From: Urophycis tenuis
Taxonomy: Eukaryota > Chordata > Actinopteri > Gadiformes > Phycidae
Reading direction: 5' to 3'
Assembly: GCA_036785325.1 (NCBI GenBank)
Contig: JAXIVH010000007.1
Coordinates: 10,136,660 to 10,200,659 of the forward strand
DNA: 64,000 nt
The position numbers were made by a program, and so were the translations under genes. Under the pieces are notes generated by a model. That model saw nothing but the letters and a program-made list of their open reading frames with translations. It searched no databases and was not told the origin of the DNA. Every line of letters starts with the position of its first letter. The first letter of the stretch is position 1. This document shows positions 22,807 through 35,900 of the stretch, in pieces.

Positions 22807-25181
22807 ATGAAGAGGAAGCCGAACCAACCCCAGCCTTCCAAATGGGCCGGTACCAGCACCGACCGTGCCCCTCCACGCACCACAGAGGCGGTGGTGTGTG
22901 GCGCCCCTACAGAACCACACACGGACTCGGCGTCGGATGTGGCGAAGCCCAGAAACCTGTCCATCTCCCAGCACAGCCTCAACCTCCTCAAGTTTCTGAA
23001 CGAGGACCGGACCAGGCAGCGGTTCTGTGACGTGTCCGTGTCGGTCGGCGGCAAGCTCTACAACGCGCACAAGGTGGTGCTGGCCCACGGCAGCAGCTAC
23101 TTCCACGCGGAGCTGTCAAAGAACCCCTCCGCGGGGCACGTCACCCTGGACCACGTGGACGAGTCCGTGTTCCGACACCTCCTGGGCCTCCTCTACACCT
23201 CGGAGTGCGCCGTGGCCCCGGCGGAGCTCCCGGCGCTGGTGGAGGCCGCGCGCTTCCTGGACATGATGGAGGTGCTGAAGCTGCTGCGGGCGGAGGAAGG
23301 GGACGCCGGCCGGTCCCAGAGCCCCGGGTCGAGGGCGGGTCCCGAGGCCGGGACCCCGGCGGTCGCCCGGGAGGATCCACCCCCCCCGCCCGCCGCCACC
23401 GCCGGCGCCGCCGCCTGCTCCCTGTGCGGCCGCAGGCTGTGCAGCGCCAAGTCCCTGCAGAACCACATGGTCCGGGCCCACGGGGTCCACCGGCACGGCG
23501 AGCGGCCCGCGGCCCAGGAGGCGCCGGCGCCGGCGGACCCGGTCGGCGCCGCCCGGAGGTCCGCGCGCAGCCGGAGGACTCCCGCCAAGTACAAGAGGGA
23601 GGACACGCCACACCCCCCGGGCGAGCCCAAAGACAAGCCCACCCCCTCGTCAGCAAGGGAGGAGGAGGAGGAGGAGGAGGAGGAGGAGGAGGAGGAGGAG
23701 CAAGAGGAAGAAGTAGAAAGTAGAGGAGGAGCGACGAAGAAACCTGACCACAAGGCGGACTCGAGTGAGACGACGCCCTGCTCGTATCAGACGGACACCG
23801 AAGAGGAGGGGCGGAGGGAGGGGGCGGCCGGCGACGAAGAGGCCGGGCGCGAAGGCTCCCCCAAGCGCGGCAAGCGGGTTCCGCCGGGTTCCTCAGAAGC
23901 GAAGCTGCCCCGCGGGCCCCCCGGGGCGGTGAAGAACGGCCGGGCCCCGGTGTACCCTGAGGGCCTGGACCCCATCCTCCTCCACACGGCCAACAAGAAG
24001 ATGCTCAAGTGCCCCAAATGCGACAAGACCTTTGACCGCGCAGGTGAGCTCGGCGCCGGACCGCCCCGGTTCTGTGGTTCTGTTCTGTGTTTTCACCACG
24101 GGGGTCGTCTCAACCGAAGGCGCCACTCATTACACGAGTGGCGGGTCGGCTCTTGGTGTGGACCGGGTGGAGAACTCCTCACTAGTTCAGTCCTGCAGCC
24201 AGTGCCCCGGTCCAGACCAGGAGCAGACCCGTGTGGTTGCTGCGAGGGGAACCTGCAATCTGTCCTACGATGACACTGCTGTGAAAAGCCTCTATGACTG
24301 TTGAAGAATTGCACAATTATTGAACAATTACTATTGTTCAAATTCTTTGTACTGTTTTTTATTTGCATTATTAGTTTTCAAGTGTATCGTCACATACTGG
24401 ACAACCACGTGCACAAGATAAGATAAGATATTCCTTTATTAATCCCCCTTAGGAGAAATTCACAATGACCAGCAGTACAAGGGGATAGAGGAGTGCAATA
24501 AAAAAAAAAACTATATAGACAATAAACGATAAATAGATTACCTAAACAAGATTAAATTATATGCGAGCTCTTAAAATCAGGTGAAAAAATGAGAACCTAT
24601 ATACATACATAGTAGTCCTCGTTGAGATGGACATCAGTACCAGCAGTGAAATTCTCATGGCTACTCTGACTACTGTTAATGTTGTGACGTTACATCACCA
24701 CTCATGTGACGTCGTCCTGCAGTACTAACGGTGTCCGCCCCGCTCCTCCCAGGGAAGTACGAGAGCCACACGCGCGTGCACACGGGCGAGAAGCCCTTCC
24801 AGTGCGACGTGTGCCTGCAGCGCTACTCCACCAACTCCAACCTGACGGTGCACAAGAAGAAGCACCAGGCGGGCGCCCCGCTGCAGAGGAAGGACCACCA
24901 GTGTCCCTTCTGCAGCAAGCTGCACGCCAGCCGCAAGACGCTCACCAAGCACGTGCGGAGGTGGGGACCCCCCCCCCCCCGATGGGCCCACTCCCCCCCT
25001 GACCGCGGGGTCCGAGGAGGGGCTAAACCAGAATGTTCCGGGGGAGTCCGCTCCTCACAGGCTGACCCTCTCGTGTCCCCCCCCCCCAAGGTTCCACCCG
25101 GACCAGGTCCAGGAGTTCCTCGCCATGCGAACCAAGAAGAGTGAGGGCTGGAAGTGTGCGGTGAGTCGCTGCCACACATTA

Positions 25182-25214
<33 letters not shown>

Positions 25215-28200
25215 CAAGTATATTTTTTATATATGCATGCATGCCTGCATTCATGCCTTCGAGACTGAAAGGGTGAATACAGTATTGATGAGCAGTATAC
25301 TGAGATCAACGTCAATTATGATTATTTTTACATTGTTGGTAATGAGAATGCACTCCACAACACGTCAGGATCACTGGGAGTAACGGCGTTACTAACGGCG
25401 TTATTTTTTCAGTAACAGAGTAATCTAATTCATTACTTTTCCCATCGTTGCAACGCCGTTATCGTTACTGAGAACGTAAAGTGGCGCGTTACTACAATCT
25501 GGTTGAATGAAGCGCAAGGTGTCAGGCTCAGACTACACATCAGCTGCCTGGAGGGAGCAGGGGTGGGGATGATGACACCGTCGCAAACGCGATGCTGATT
25601 GGCTGGGTGGGCGGACGCCCTGCCCATGCTCCTCACTGCACGCTCTGACCACTACTCAATTCAAGATTCAAGATTCAAAATTCTTTATTGATCCTTGGGG
25701 GAAATTCAAGGTCCAAGCAGCTCCAGTAGACTTAAAAAAAAAATTTAAAAGTAAGAAATGAGAAAAATGAAATAAGAAATACGTAATAAGTAATAGGTAA
25801 AGGCAAGGTCCACATTTATGTGCTTTAGGTGCATTTTCACAGTGATGGTGCAACAAGGCAAGACAGTGCAGGTATGCTGAAGGAGACCAGTATTGGATAA
25901 TAAAAAAAATATTCTACATAAGGAGATGGTGGATGGAAATATGTAATATAAATATCTTAAGTATGTAAATATAAATATGTAAAAATTGCTACCTAATATA
26001 AATAAAAGTATGTGGGCCTAATGCATAAAGGATAGACAGTCAATGTGGGAGGTGAAGTGTGAGTGAGGTGAGGTGAAATAGTCCAGGCTGGATGGGGGGG
26101 GGGGGGGGGGAGTTAGTGCAAAGGGCTAACATAACATAAGATAAGATAAGATATCCCTTTATTAATCCCCCTTAAGAGAAATTCACATTGGCCAGCAGTA
26201 CAAGGGGATAGAGCCGGTAAACATTGTCTACAGTCAAGTGGACTGGGGTAGGAGCATGGGTTGAGTCTATTTCAGTCCTTTCATTGACATGTTATATAGT
26301 TGTATAAAAGCTACTGGGGAGGCTGCCACTCGCTCGGGCGCCGGACGTTAAGTTGAGTTAAACACACAAGACAGCGACAGTGGCGACGAGCCAGGGACAT
26401 TCAAAGGTAGCGTTCTCTCACTGGAAGTACACTGCTTCTCACTCATGGAAATTAAAGGCAAGTATGTGTATGTAACATGCACGCTATGCCCAGGGAAAAA
26501 GACTTTATCCACGTCTGCCTCAAGTAACTCAAATCTAATGAAGCACCTTTTCAATATTTATTTTCTATATGTTTTTATTTCTATGCATCACATGGCAGGC
26601 TGCAATCTATTGAGTTCAGAATAAATACCAAATGTTCTAAAATACTGTATATAGTGTTTTTATTCTTCAATCAGTTAATATAAACATCTTTGACGTTAAA
26701 GATGTTATAGAACGTAACAGCGTTATAGAACATAAAAAATAACGCCAGAGTTACTTTGCTAAGTAACTAATTACTTTTACAATGTGGTAACTGAGTTACT
26801 AACTCAATTACTTGTTGGGAGCAGTAACTAGTAACTGTAACTAGTTACTTTTAAAAAGTAACTTGACCAACACTGGGCGGCAGTAGCTCAGTGTGTGTAG
26901 AGCGGGTGGACAGAGCGGGTCGTTCACTCACTGTAGGGTCGGTGGTTCGATCCCCTTGATCCCCCCTCCTCCTCCTCCTCCAACTGTCCACATGTCGAAC
27001 CCCACAAATGTACTGATTGTAAGTCACCTTGGACGAAAGTGTCTGCTAAAAGTACTTCCAGGCGTGGGGGTACCCCAGCTCCGAGAGCCACTGGGCCCTC
27101 TGTCTCCAGTGGGAGACTCACCTTGTCTCGTGTGTGGAGCTCCAGGTGTGTCTGAAGACCTTCACGCGCCGCCCTCACCTCGAGGAGCACATGATCCTTC
27201 ACAGCCAGGACCGGCCCTTCAAGTGCACCTTCTGTGACCAGCACTTCAAGTCTAGGTTTGCCAGACTGAAGCACCAGGAGAAGTACCATTTGGGTGAGGA
27301 ACTGACGTGTTTAACCAATTATTTATTATTTAAACAATATTTGTCGGTAAATAATAGTAATATAAGTAATATATACATAATAGTAATATAATGGTTTTTG
27401 GGCGGCACGGTGGTGCAGTGGTTAGCACTGTCGCCTCACAGCAAGAGGGTTCTGGGTTCGAATCCACCTGGGACCCGGGACCTTTCTGTGTGGAGTTTGC
27501 ATGTTCTCTCCGGGTACTCCGGCTTCTTCCCACAGACCAAGAACATGCAGGTTGGGGATTAGGTTAATTGGTGTCTCTAAATTGACCATAGGTGTGTATG
27601 TGAGTGTGAGTGGTTGTATGTCTATATATGTTAGCCCTGTGATAGGCTGGCGACTTGTCCAGGGTGTACCCCGCATCTCGCCCGTTGCAGCTGGGATTGG
27701 CTCCAGCCCCCCCGCGACCCTCGTAGAGGATAAGCGGTTTCGATAATGGATGGATGGATGGATGGTTTTTGATTTCTGACCACTAGAGGGCAGAAAATGT
27801 CTGTGAGACAAATTCAGCAAACGTCAGTTAGCAGGATTTGTCGCAACAGGAAAAGAACATTCAGTAATCTGTGGGAAAAAAAAAAGAAGAAGAAGAAGAA
27901 GAAGATAGGATTCGAGTGAAATCCAAATACAAGGGAAGCACAGGAAATTGATCAGCACACATTGATGAAAAAAAGCACGACCGATTTTCAATAACCCCAC
28001 ATGTCTGTGAACGCGGGGGGGGGGGGGGTCTTGTGTGTGCGCAGGCCCGTTTCCCTGTGGGATCTGTGGCCGGCAGTTCAACGACACGGGCAACAGAAAG
28101 AGGCACGTGGAGTGCACGCACGGGGGCAAACGGAAGTGGACCTGCCCGGTTTGCGGGAAATCAGTGCGTGAGCGGTACGTTCCATCAGGAGCCCCCCCCC

Positions 28201-29406
28201 CCCCCCGGACCTTAGTTGACCTGCAGGCGTTACGATGAGGCAGAATGTTGACGTTTTGTGGCCGCACTACCGCACAACTTCACTGTGTACTACTTAAACC
28301 ACACCAGGCCTGCCGTCGTGTTGATTGTTGTTGTTTTTACTGTCTATTGTTATTGTTGTTTATTGATTGCTAATTGTTGCGCACAACCCACCGAGACAGA
28401 TTCCCCCCCCTGGGTGTGCAAACCCACTTGGCAGTGGACATCTGTCTTGAGTTGTGAGTTGGACATGAGGGTGTGACGACTCTCACGACCATGCCACGCA
28501 CACGTCACGGCTGCCGAGTCGGCACCAAAGACCAAAAGCACCATCAAGTCCAAAGTTGCCGAGGGAAACCTCTAGAAGAATCTTTAGCTTGCGAGTCGTT
28601 TGAGTTGCCAGCGTTTCACCAAAAGGGGTCGTAGAAGGTCTCAGCCAGCATCCCACCCTAGTGGGGGGGGTCCTGTTTTGGGTGGCGATGTCTACCAACG
28701 TGCCTCTGTGGTCCGCGCTCCTCAGGACCACCCTGAAGGAGCACCTACGGATCCACAGCGGAGAGAGACCCCACCTCTGCAGCATCTGCGGGCAGAGCTT
28801 CCGTCACGGCAGCTCCTACAGGTGGGGACTGTATGGCTGTATGAACACATGCACGCACGCACGCAAGCACACAGACACGCACACACACACGGCCACGCAC
28901 GCACACACACACGCACGCACGCACGCACGCACGCACGCACAGACACACACGCACGCACGCACGCACGCATACAGACACACACACGCACACACTGGGTGAG
29001 GATGTGCAGGACACCCCTGAGCAAGGCGGGGTATCTGGTAATGGCTGGTCGTGTGTGTGTGTGTGCGTGTATGCGTGCGTGTGTGTGTGCGTGCGTGCGT
29101 GCGTGTATTACTGACCAGGGATGTGTCTCCATAGACAGGCGAGCGCAGTAGTGTGCGGGGGGGGGCGGGGGGGGGGGGGGGGGCGTGGCCGCGGTGAACC
29201 ACACCCAGGCTGCCCCCCCAGCCGACGCGTTGCGTTACGTGGCCCGGCGTGCTGACCTGTATCTTGTATCCCCCCCCCCCCCCCTGTCAGGCTCCACCTC
29301 CGGATGCACCACGACGACAAACGCTACGAGTGTGACGAGTGTGGGAAGACGTTCGTACGCCACGACCACCTGACCAAGCACCAGAAGACCCACTCTGGTA
29401 GGGCAG

Positions 29407-29441
<35 letters not shown>

Positions 29442-30400
29442 CGGCCCCCCTTGGGCGGACCACAGACCACCATCTTGTTTTGTGTCCAGTTTTCACGAAT
29501 CACTGGATCGCTCAACAAACCCCAGCTCTGGAACGGACTCTGTCTCACAGTTTAGTTTACGTTTACATTGACATTCACATTTGGGGCATTTAAGCAGACA
29601 CCTTTGTCCAAAGCAACTGACAGTAAGGGGCGGCAGTAGCTCAGTGTGGGTAGAGCGGGTGGACAGAGTGGGTCGTCCATCCACCGTAGGGTCGGCGGTT
29701 CGATCCCCTTGATCCCCCCTCCTCCTCCACCAACTGTCCACATGTGAAACCCCACAAGTGTACTGATTGTAAGTGGCGTTGGACAAAAGCGTCTGCTAAA
29801 TGCTCCCCTTTCACCCTTTACAATAAGTACATTTGACAGAAGAAGGTGAAACACACTCATTGCTGCTCATACAGTAAGCAATTCACCAGAACAAAGTTTC
29901 AAGCATTCCCACGGCTACATTAATCATTGCTCGTATTTAGTGGCGATGATTTCCGCTCTGGTCGTGTTGTGTGAACACGTCCCCTCCCCCCCCCCCCCCC
30001 CCCCAGGGGAAAAAGCCCACCAGTGTGAGCAGTGTGGGAAGTGTTTCCGCCGGCCGGACCACCTGACGGTGCACTACAAGACCGTGCACCTGGGAGAGAA
30101 AGTGTGGCAGAAGTGAGTGGGGCCCCTTCACTCTTCACCGCACCACACACTCCCAGACTTCAGAGAGAGGAAACCAGAGACTAAAGGCTGAGTTATGCTT
30201 CCCCATAGGGATTACGTAGTGATCACGCAATGGCCACGCGGTTGCTCGGACGCAGTCATGAGCCCGTGATGGTTCTGCGTGGGGTTTACGTGTCGAAATG
30301 CAATTCAATGCCACATCGATAGAGGGCGACCAGAATGGCCATTCTGGTCATTACGGATTGCTAGCGAGTAAAAAAAAAAAAGTTTACAGAAATGAAGGCA

Positions 30401-30449
<49 letters not shown>

Positions 30450-31900
30450 CGCCAATCAGTCGAAGCATTTATCATACTGTGGCGGTGTTTATGAGTGGAA
30501 AACGGAAAAGCGATCTCCAGCGAATGTAGTTCGTGGACCAATCACAGCCAAAGTTTATGCGTTGGTGTTGCGTCGCCTCGACGCGCGTCTAGGATTTTTG
30601 GGGGGTGCACGTCAGGCCCTTGCAGTGGACGCAAGGGGGACGTAAAGGGTCCGTAATCCCCCCCCCCCAACGTTGCGTCAACGCGGAAGCATAAATGAAG
30701 CATAACCCGGCCTTAATCCTGGGCCGGTGGGACACCCGTGTGCTGTCGTGTCTTCCAGGTACAAGACTGCAGTGCATGAGTGTGAGGTCTGCAAGAAGGA
30801 GTTCAAGGGGAAGTCCAGCCTGGAGATGCACTTCAGGACTCACTCTGGTGAGAGCACTGCTTCCCTCTGCTTGTGTGTCGCGTGTTGCAGGAAAAACGTG
30901 GACATACAAATCCATCCGTTGTACTCATATGCATTGGGTAGTTAATTAAGAACATCTGTATTGGTAGTGAGTTAAGTCTGTTTTTTCATGTCTTCCTCCT
31001 GTGTGGCTAAGTGTCTTTAGCCCTACATTTACATTTAGGGCATTCAGCAGAAGAAGGTGAAACACTTCATTGCTGTTAATGTAGTAAGAAAGTCACCAGA
31101 ACAAGTTTCAAGCATTTCAATTGCTAGGTGAGCCATAGTGTACAGTTGGACGAGAAGCTGTCTGTGGTTGACGTCCTCCTGTCTGTCTCCTGGCGTGTCG
31201 TGGGACAGGTGAGAAGCCCTACTGGTGCTCCGAGTGCAACCAGAGCTTTCGCATCAAGAAGACCCTGACGAAGCACATGGTGATCCACTCTGACGCCCGT
31301 CCCTTTAACTGCCCGCACTGCAGCGCCACCTTTAAGAGGAAGGACAAACTCAAGTACCACGTGGACCACGTGCACGGCGCCAAGTTCCCCGAGCAGCCGG
31401 CCGTGGCGGCGGCGGCAGCGGCGCTCGGCGTGGACAAGATGGCCGCCCTCCCGCCATACGAGGAGACGCAGAAGGGCTACCGCCGCGCCGAGCCCGGCAA
31501 GCCGCTGCCGCCGCCGCCGCCGCACATCACGCCGGCCGGCGGCGGTGGTGGCGGCGCTCCGGCCGCGCTGGTCCCCGTTCCCATGGCGGCGGACTCGGCA
31601 GCCAGGCAGCAGAGCGGCGTGTTGAGCGGCGGCGGCGGCGACCACCAGAGCCCGCTGTCCTCCCAGCCGCCGCCGCCGCACGGCGTGCTCCCCCTGCACG
31701 CCCCGGGCCAGCAGCCAGCCGCAGCCTACCAGGCGGTGGCCGAGGCCTTCATGGAGAAGTACGCCCTCACCCCGCAGCCCGCCACCGTGCTCCACGCCGT
31801 GCGCTCCCACCACATGCTGGACCCCCGGGGCGAGCAGTCCTACCTGGGGACCCTGCTGGGGCTGGACTCGGTGGCCCCCGGCCCGGACCACGCCCACTGA
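22807..31900 (+). CDS. zbtb41: Zinc finger and BTB domain protein 41, ten coding exons, complete
   Basis: Putative DNA-binding transcription factor, nuclear. Exons: 22807-24043, 24753-24960, 25091-25160, 27146-27293, 28045-28174, 28726-28821, 29291-29397, 30007-30112, 30759-30847, 31209-31900. All have GT-AG borders and compatible phases, giving 2883 bases and 960 residues. The start is the MKRKPNQ methionine; an in-frame upstream ATG at 22720 is less likely because an acceptor lies between. The BTB domain spans about residues 58-165 (FCDVSVSVGGK, HKVVLAHGSSYFHA, VTLDHVDESVF). An acidic Glu run is at 23655-23720. Fourteen C2H2 fingers follow, the first in exon 1 (CSLCGRR), the last CPHCSATFKRKDKLKYH. 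The C-terminus has EKYALTPQP and EQSYLGTLLGLDS, as in human ZBTB41. The last two exons are duplicated at 44.9-46.0 kb. Confidence 0.97.
24408..24512 (-). mobile_element. Retroelement tail fragment (AGATAAGATA ... CCTTTATTAATCCCC)
   Basis: A common teleost repeat end; a near-identical copy is at 26128-26218. A related one (CTTTATTGATCCTTGGGGG) is at 25660-25715. All lie in zbtb41 introns. On the minus strand they read as 3' ends with a GATA-type tail. Confidence 0.6.
25168..25215. repeat. (TA)n microsatellite
   Basis: An AT dinucleotide run just after the zbtb41 exon 3 donor. Confidence 0.85.
25371..26876. mobile_element. hAT-like element, decayed, with nested retroelement tails
   Basis: The left end has CACTGGGAGTAACGGCG and the right end has AGTAACTTGACCAACACTG. 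Both are rich in GTAAC words, the signature of a teleost hAT family with CAGTGTTGG-type ends. No transposase frame survives. Inside are tail fragments at 25660-25715 and 26128-26218 and a G run at about 26094-26110. No clear 8-base target duplication was found. Confidence 0.55.
26878..27058 (+). mobile_element. tRNA-derived SINE
   Basis: It starts GGCGGCAGTAGCTCAGTG (A-box-like), has the B box GGTTCGATCCC, a CTC-rich middle, and ends AAGTCACCTTGGACGAAAG followed by TGTCTGCTAAA. Same family as 102-270 and 29626-29805. It lies about 90 bases before zbtb41 exon 4. Confidence 0.85.
27398..27766 (+). mobile_element. Teleost SINE-like element with tRNA-like head and (GGAT)n tail
   Basis: It opens GGGCGGCACGGTGGTGCAGT, continues GGTTAGCACTGTCGCC and a B box (GGTTCGAATCC), and ends GATAAGCGGTTTCGATAATGG followed by GGATGGATGG. 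The same tail type ends the large LINE at 53640-53667, which may supply its mobilisation machinery (inference). Confidence 0.85.
28845..28995. repeat. (CACG)n / (CA)n compound microsatellite
   Basis: Interspersed ACGC and ACAC units begin about 25 bases after the zbtb41 exon 6 donor. A complementary GTGC-rich tract is at 29050-29105. Homopolymer G (29157-29183), C (29270-29284, 29407-29440) and other runs flank exon 7. Confidence 0.85.
29626..29806 (+). mobile_element. tRNA-derived SINE
   Basis: Same family as 26878-27058: GGCGGCAGTAGCTCAGTGTG head, GGTTCGATCCC B box, and AAAAGCGTCTGCTAAATG tail. The least decayed of the three copies. It lies in the intron before zbtb41 exon 8. Confidence 0.85.
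30184..30717 (-). mobile_element. MITE family 1, copy 2
   Basis: The ends are AAGGCTGAGTTATGCTTCC and GAAGCATAACCCGGCCTTA. It is inverted relative to the copy at 15604-16112. A long (TA)n run (30407-30444) is in the middle. Its right ~110 bases are also found at 44711-44815, so the left end of the segmental duplication falls inside this element. Confidence 0.85.
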
Positions 31901-32976
31901 CCAGGACCACTTTGGACCGTCGGACGGTCACGTGACCTGGCGTCGACTCGTCTGCACTGTAGCCCGGCCATGGTGAAATACTTGGTTCTGATTGGTGGAT
32001 AACGTTTCCGTGGGCGTGCGTTGCGTTTCCCACGGGGACAGGTCTTGGCTTTTTGACTGTTTGCAAATCCATGCGCTACGAACGCAACATTAACGCCAAA
32101 GGTCAAAGAACTGTCAACCAGATGTTTGCTTGACGATGCAATAACTGTGTTAAAAGTAACCAATATTTTCACTTCAGCTGAGTAGGTTGATTAAAAACGA
32201 AACTATAAGATGGATGAAAGTAACAGCTAATCGCTGTTGGTTAGCGCGGTCTAAGCGCAGTGGTCTGTGTGTGTATGTGTTGAAAGTTTGTTTTTGGAAT
32301 AAATCCAAAATGGCAGAAACGAGAAACGAAATGTCAGTTTGTTTTCAATGTACCATTTACTATTCAGTTCTTTGGTTCTTTAGCTTCTGTCGTGCCCCGG
32401 TGGAGAGAAGGAGGCCAGGAGGAGACGTTTCAGACATTGGGAATGGAGGAAAGAGGGGTTTGGTTGGGTAGTCTAACCCCAAAAGGCAAATATTAGTGAA
32501 TGTCTTGGCTGTTGTTTTGCTGACACTGTTGGCTTGCTCGGCCAAACCTTTGCACACTGGTTTCACAACAGTTTACGGAAAGTCATGTTGAGTGAGCCAA
32601 TGTCTCATCGATGGCCAACGCGCAACATCACTGTTTGGAGAAAACAACAGAAACGTGTTATTTACTTGCGTGAGTGGCATTTCTTAAGGATGCCGGATAG
32701 AACACACTGTTTTTGGACTCTGTCTCTATCACATTATGTGTTAACAGTACTGAGCAGGTGTTGTGCCTGCCTCACACATCTGGCTCCTCTGTCGGTCACC
32801 CTCCTCTCTCCATTAGAAAGATCTCTCTGCCTTCTGGCTGCCAGATCAGTGTTTATGGCCCTCCTGTGTTTACCAGCTGATAAGAGACTTTAGCTTTTGG
32901 AAACCTGAACAATGATTAACTGCCATGGTTCTATAACGGGCCCTACAGCTGGACACATCTGCAGTGGGCTCGCCGA
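31901..32976. other. Intergenic DNA between zbtb41 and the sushi gene
   Basis: Holds the zbtb41 3' UTR and the promoter of the sushi gene. An equivalent, shorter stretch is at 45979-46820; that copy lacks about 200 bases near 32100-32300. No further gene is supported. ASPM and F13B, which lie here in human, are absent. Confidence 0.6.
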
Positions 32977-35900
32977 ATGGAAACCAAAATGAGCTTGAGG
33001 GAGTTAGCCGTGGTTGTCCTGATGTGGTTTGGCGTGGCTGTGAACGGTAGGACCGCTTCATTTCATTTCACTTCAAGTCACCGCGGTGTGCTGTTGTTTT
33101 CAATGACACAACGGCACACCACAATGATTGTGGTGGAACATGTCAAACTATTCTCCAAAACAAACCAAACGGGTAATGTTATGTTCCTGTGTTTGTTTGC
33201 TGTCTTTTTTTTTTTTTTTCCTGTTTTTTTTTTTCAAGCCATGCCTGCCAGAGGTCTTTGCCCGGATGCCATTCTGGAGAATGGTTATAGTCTCCCTGAT
33301 GCCACGAATCATAATCTGTTTTATGCCTGTGAAAGAGAATACAAGCCTGATCAGGGCGACTGGTGGGCCATGAGCACATGTACATTTGGGGAATGGACCC
33401 CGCAGCCAAAGTGTATCGGTACGTCTGTCTGGTGTCAGCCGCAGAGAGTCTCTTCAACGCTTGACGCAACATGCTGACAGATATCTCGTGGCCCCGTGAG
33501 AGTGAATCCCCCTGCTTCGTTTAAAGGAATCAACCGTTGCATCGCCCCGGTCATCGCCAACGGTGCGATCGTCCACCCAGCGAAACCCCACTACGCACCG
33601 GGGGAAAGCCTCGTGATCCGCTGTGCCGCAGGATTCCGCCTGAGTGGAGTCGGTAATACGGTCTGTCGGGATGGAAGCTGGCAGTCACAGCCCAAATGTG
33701 AAAGTAAGTCATGATCATCTCGCACAAAAATAGAAGGCATATATATATATATAAGTATGTGAACGCTCAAAAGAAACATGACTCGGTTTTAAATTAGACC
33801 GGCTCTGAAAATAAGATTGATTGTATATTAGCTTGACTAGGAAGACTAACTAGCGTTAGAAAAAAAAACATGTCGAAGGTCTGCCTATGAAAGCATCCTT
33901 TTTGTTGAATCTATATTGCCCACTTTGTAACCCTGGGAAACGGACAGCATTGAAATGAAGCGAACAGCCAGTGATCATCTGCTCATGTTGTTTGTTCTGT
34001 TGCAGAGGCGGGCTGTGGACCTATACCGGAAATACCCAACGGTGAAGGCACCGCTCAAACCAGGAGCGGCACCTTTGCAACGTTCTCCTGCCACGACGGC
34101 TTCCGTCTGGTGGGTACCCCGCGTGTGTCCTGCAGCGCTGACGGAACATGGTCCAATCCTCCATTCTGTCAAGGTTAGAAGAACAGTCCCACTGCCTCTG
34201 TCTGAGCAGTGAGCCTCACCCCAAGTTTTTGAGAGATGCTGAGGGGACACATTTCTTGCCGTTTTTTTAGTATTTCGTACCCTATGCGGTGAAACTTTAT
34301 TTAACTTATTATTACTTATTTAACTTTCTTTATTTTTACAGCTTTATTTACACAGCCCCTGACCACACAGACAAGTAAGTCGATATTTGCATTAGGTAGC
34401 CTACCACCCAACCCATCAACCGTGACTCAGAACCGGCCTAAAAGGCCCTGGTCCACTCAGGAGAACGACGGTGGTGGTGGACAACACACTGACCACCTGT
34501 CCTGTACTCTGCAGGTTCTCCTCAAGCCAAGTGTTACACATTTATAAGTTATACTTGAGTGGCAACAATAATTGTTTAATCTGAAGAAACATTTTAACCT
34601 TGACTTACAAACCTGTTGGTTAAGTGTTGAGGGTCCAATTCGCCTGAAGGACGCAATCATTTCAACCATTTTGTGTTTAGGGCATGGTGAATAACGACTG
34701 CTTGTTTCATGCCCTATTCCAGCAGTGGCCACCAGTAGATCAGAAGCGCCAGGTAAGGTGTTATGAGTTACTATGCTGGTAATCATCCGGAAATTCAATT
34801 TCATTTCATTGCACAATACATTTTTTTTTAAACGTGGCCATGGATTGAGGGACATGAACCAGACAAGGTACTTTGCAGTTTGTACCACCCAAAACATCTC
34901 ACAACGACCACTCAAAACCCGCCGTAAAGACCCCGACTTCATTCCAACTTTGAAAGTGAAATGTGTGAACCCTCCCCTGCGCCGTGTCTTGTACGCGCTG
35001 CGAATTCTTCTCAAACAAAGTATGAATTCAAACGGTGCCTTTAAAAAAACAAACAAACAAAAAAGAAACATGATACGCGTGTACGAAAAGGTGAATTTAT
35101 GTATGACCTCATGTTTCAATGTAAAGGAACATTCCCCTCAGTGCTTGTTGAAACGGTAGCCGAGTGTGTCCGCCTGTTGACCACAACGTGTAACTGATCA
35201 GGGCACATTTGTAACACTCCAGTACAGTAATAGTGCAGCAGCCATGGGGTCAGACCTGGTTTTGTCGGTTAAAGTTTTTTTTTTGTGCAGAATCTAGTAG
35301 ACTAGGGGTACCTCTTTAAGATTTAGGAGGGTGCCCGGTGATATCCCTTGGCAATTCCGTATGTTAACCCTTTTTTGTTCAATGTGCTAAATATAAGGCG
35401 AGACACTACAGGTGAATAGGGTAAAAAAATTAACTAGCAGATATCACTATGAAACTTCACAAGTGGATTACTTACTCGAATATGAAAAAAAAATGTATTA
35501 CAAGTTTTCTGTAATTTAATGTTATAATATGCAAATTAGGTATGATGTAATTAAATATGCGCTGATTAGCATAAATTTTAAACAAAAAAATCTGAACATT
35601 GGATAAAGCCAGTTTCAAAATTATTTTTTCATTTTGTTGACATATTAGATGAAACGTATTTTACAAAGGGAATTATGGATATCTTGTTTAGTTATTCAGT
35701 AAATCAGAAAATACTGCCAATAGCCTTTAAAAAATCAATTTTCATATTGGCCTGTTATGGCATAAAGAACAGCAGGAACATGTCACACACAAGGTTGGTA
35801 GTATGGGGGGCAAAGAATGGAAAATGTCATACATCTTCAGCAAATTTGGCTGCTCTTCCACCAACTACAGATGCATTTATTGAAAATGTGAAGAGGGCCC

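Noticed and set aside
23116..23753. Long antisense ORFs within zbtb41 exon 1
   Set aside because: GC-rich shadow frames of the BTB-encoding exon without recognisable domains.
26878..29806. tRNA-like B-box sequences (GGTTCGATCCC) that could be tRNA genes
   Set aside because: They sit in repeated units with SINE bodies and tails, lack a convincing cloverleaf with intact acceptor stem, and recur three times in the window, so they are tRNA-derived SINEs.
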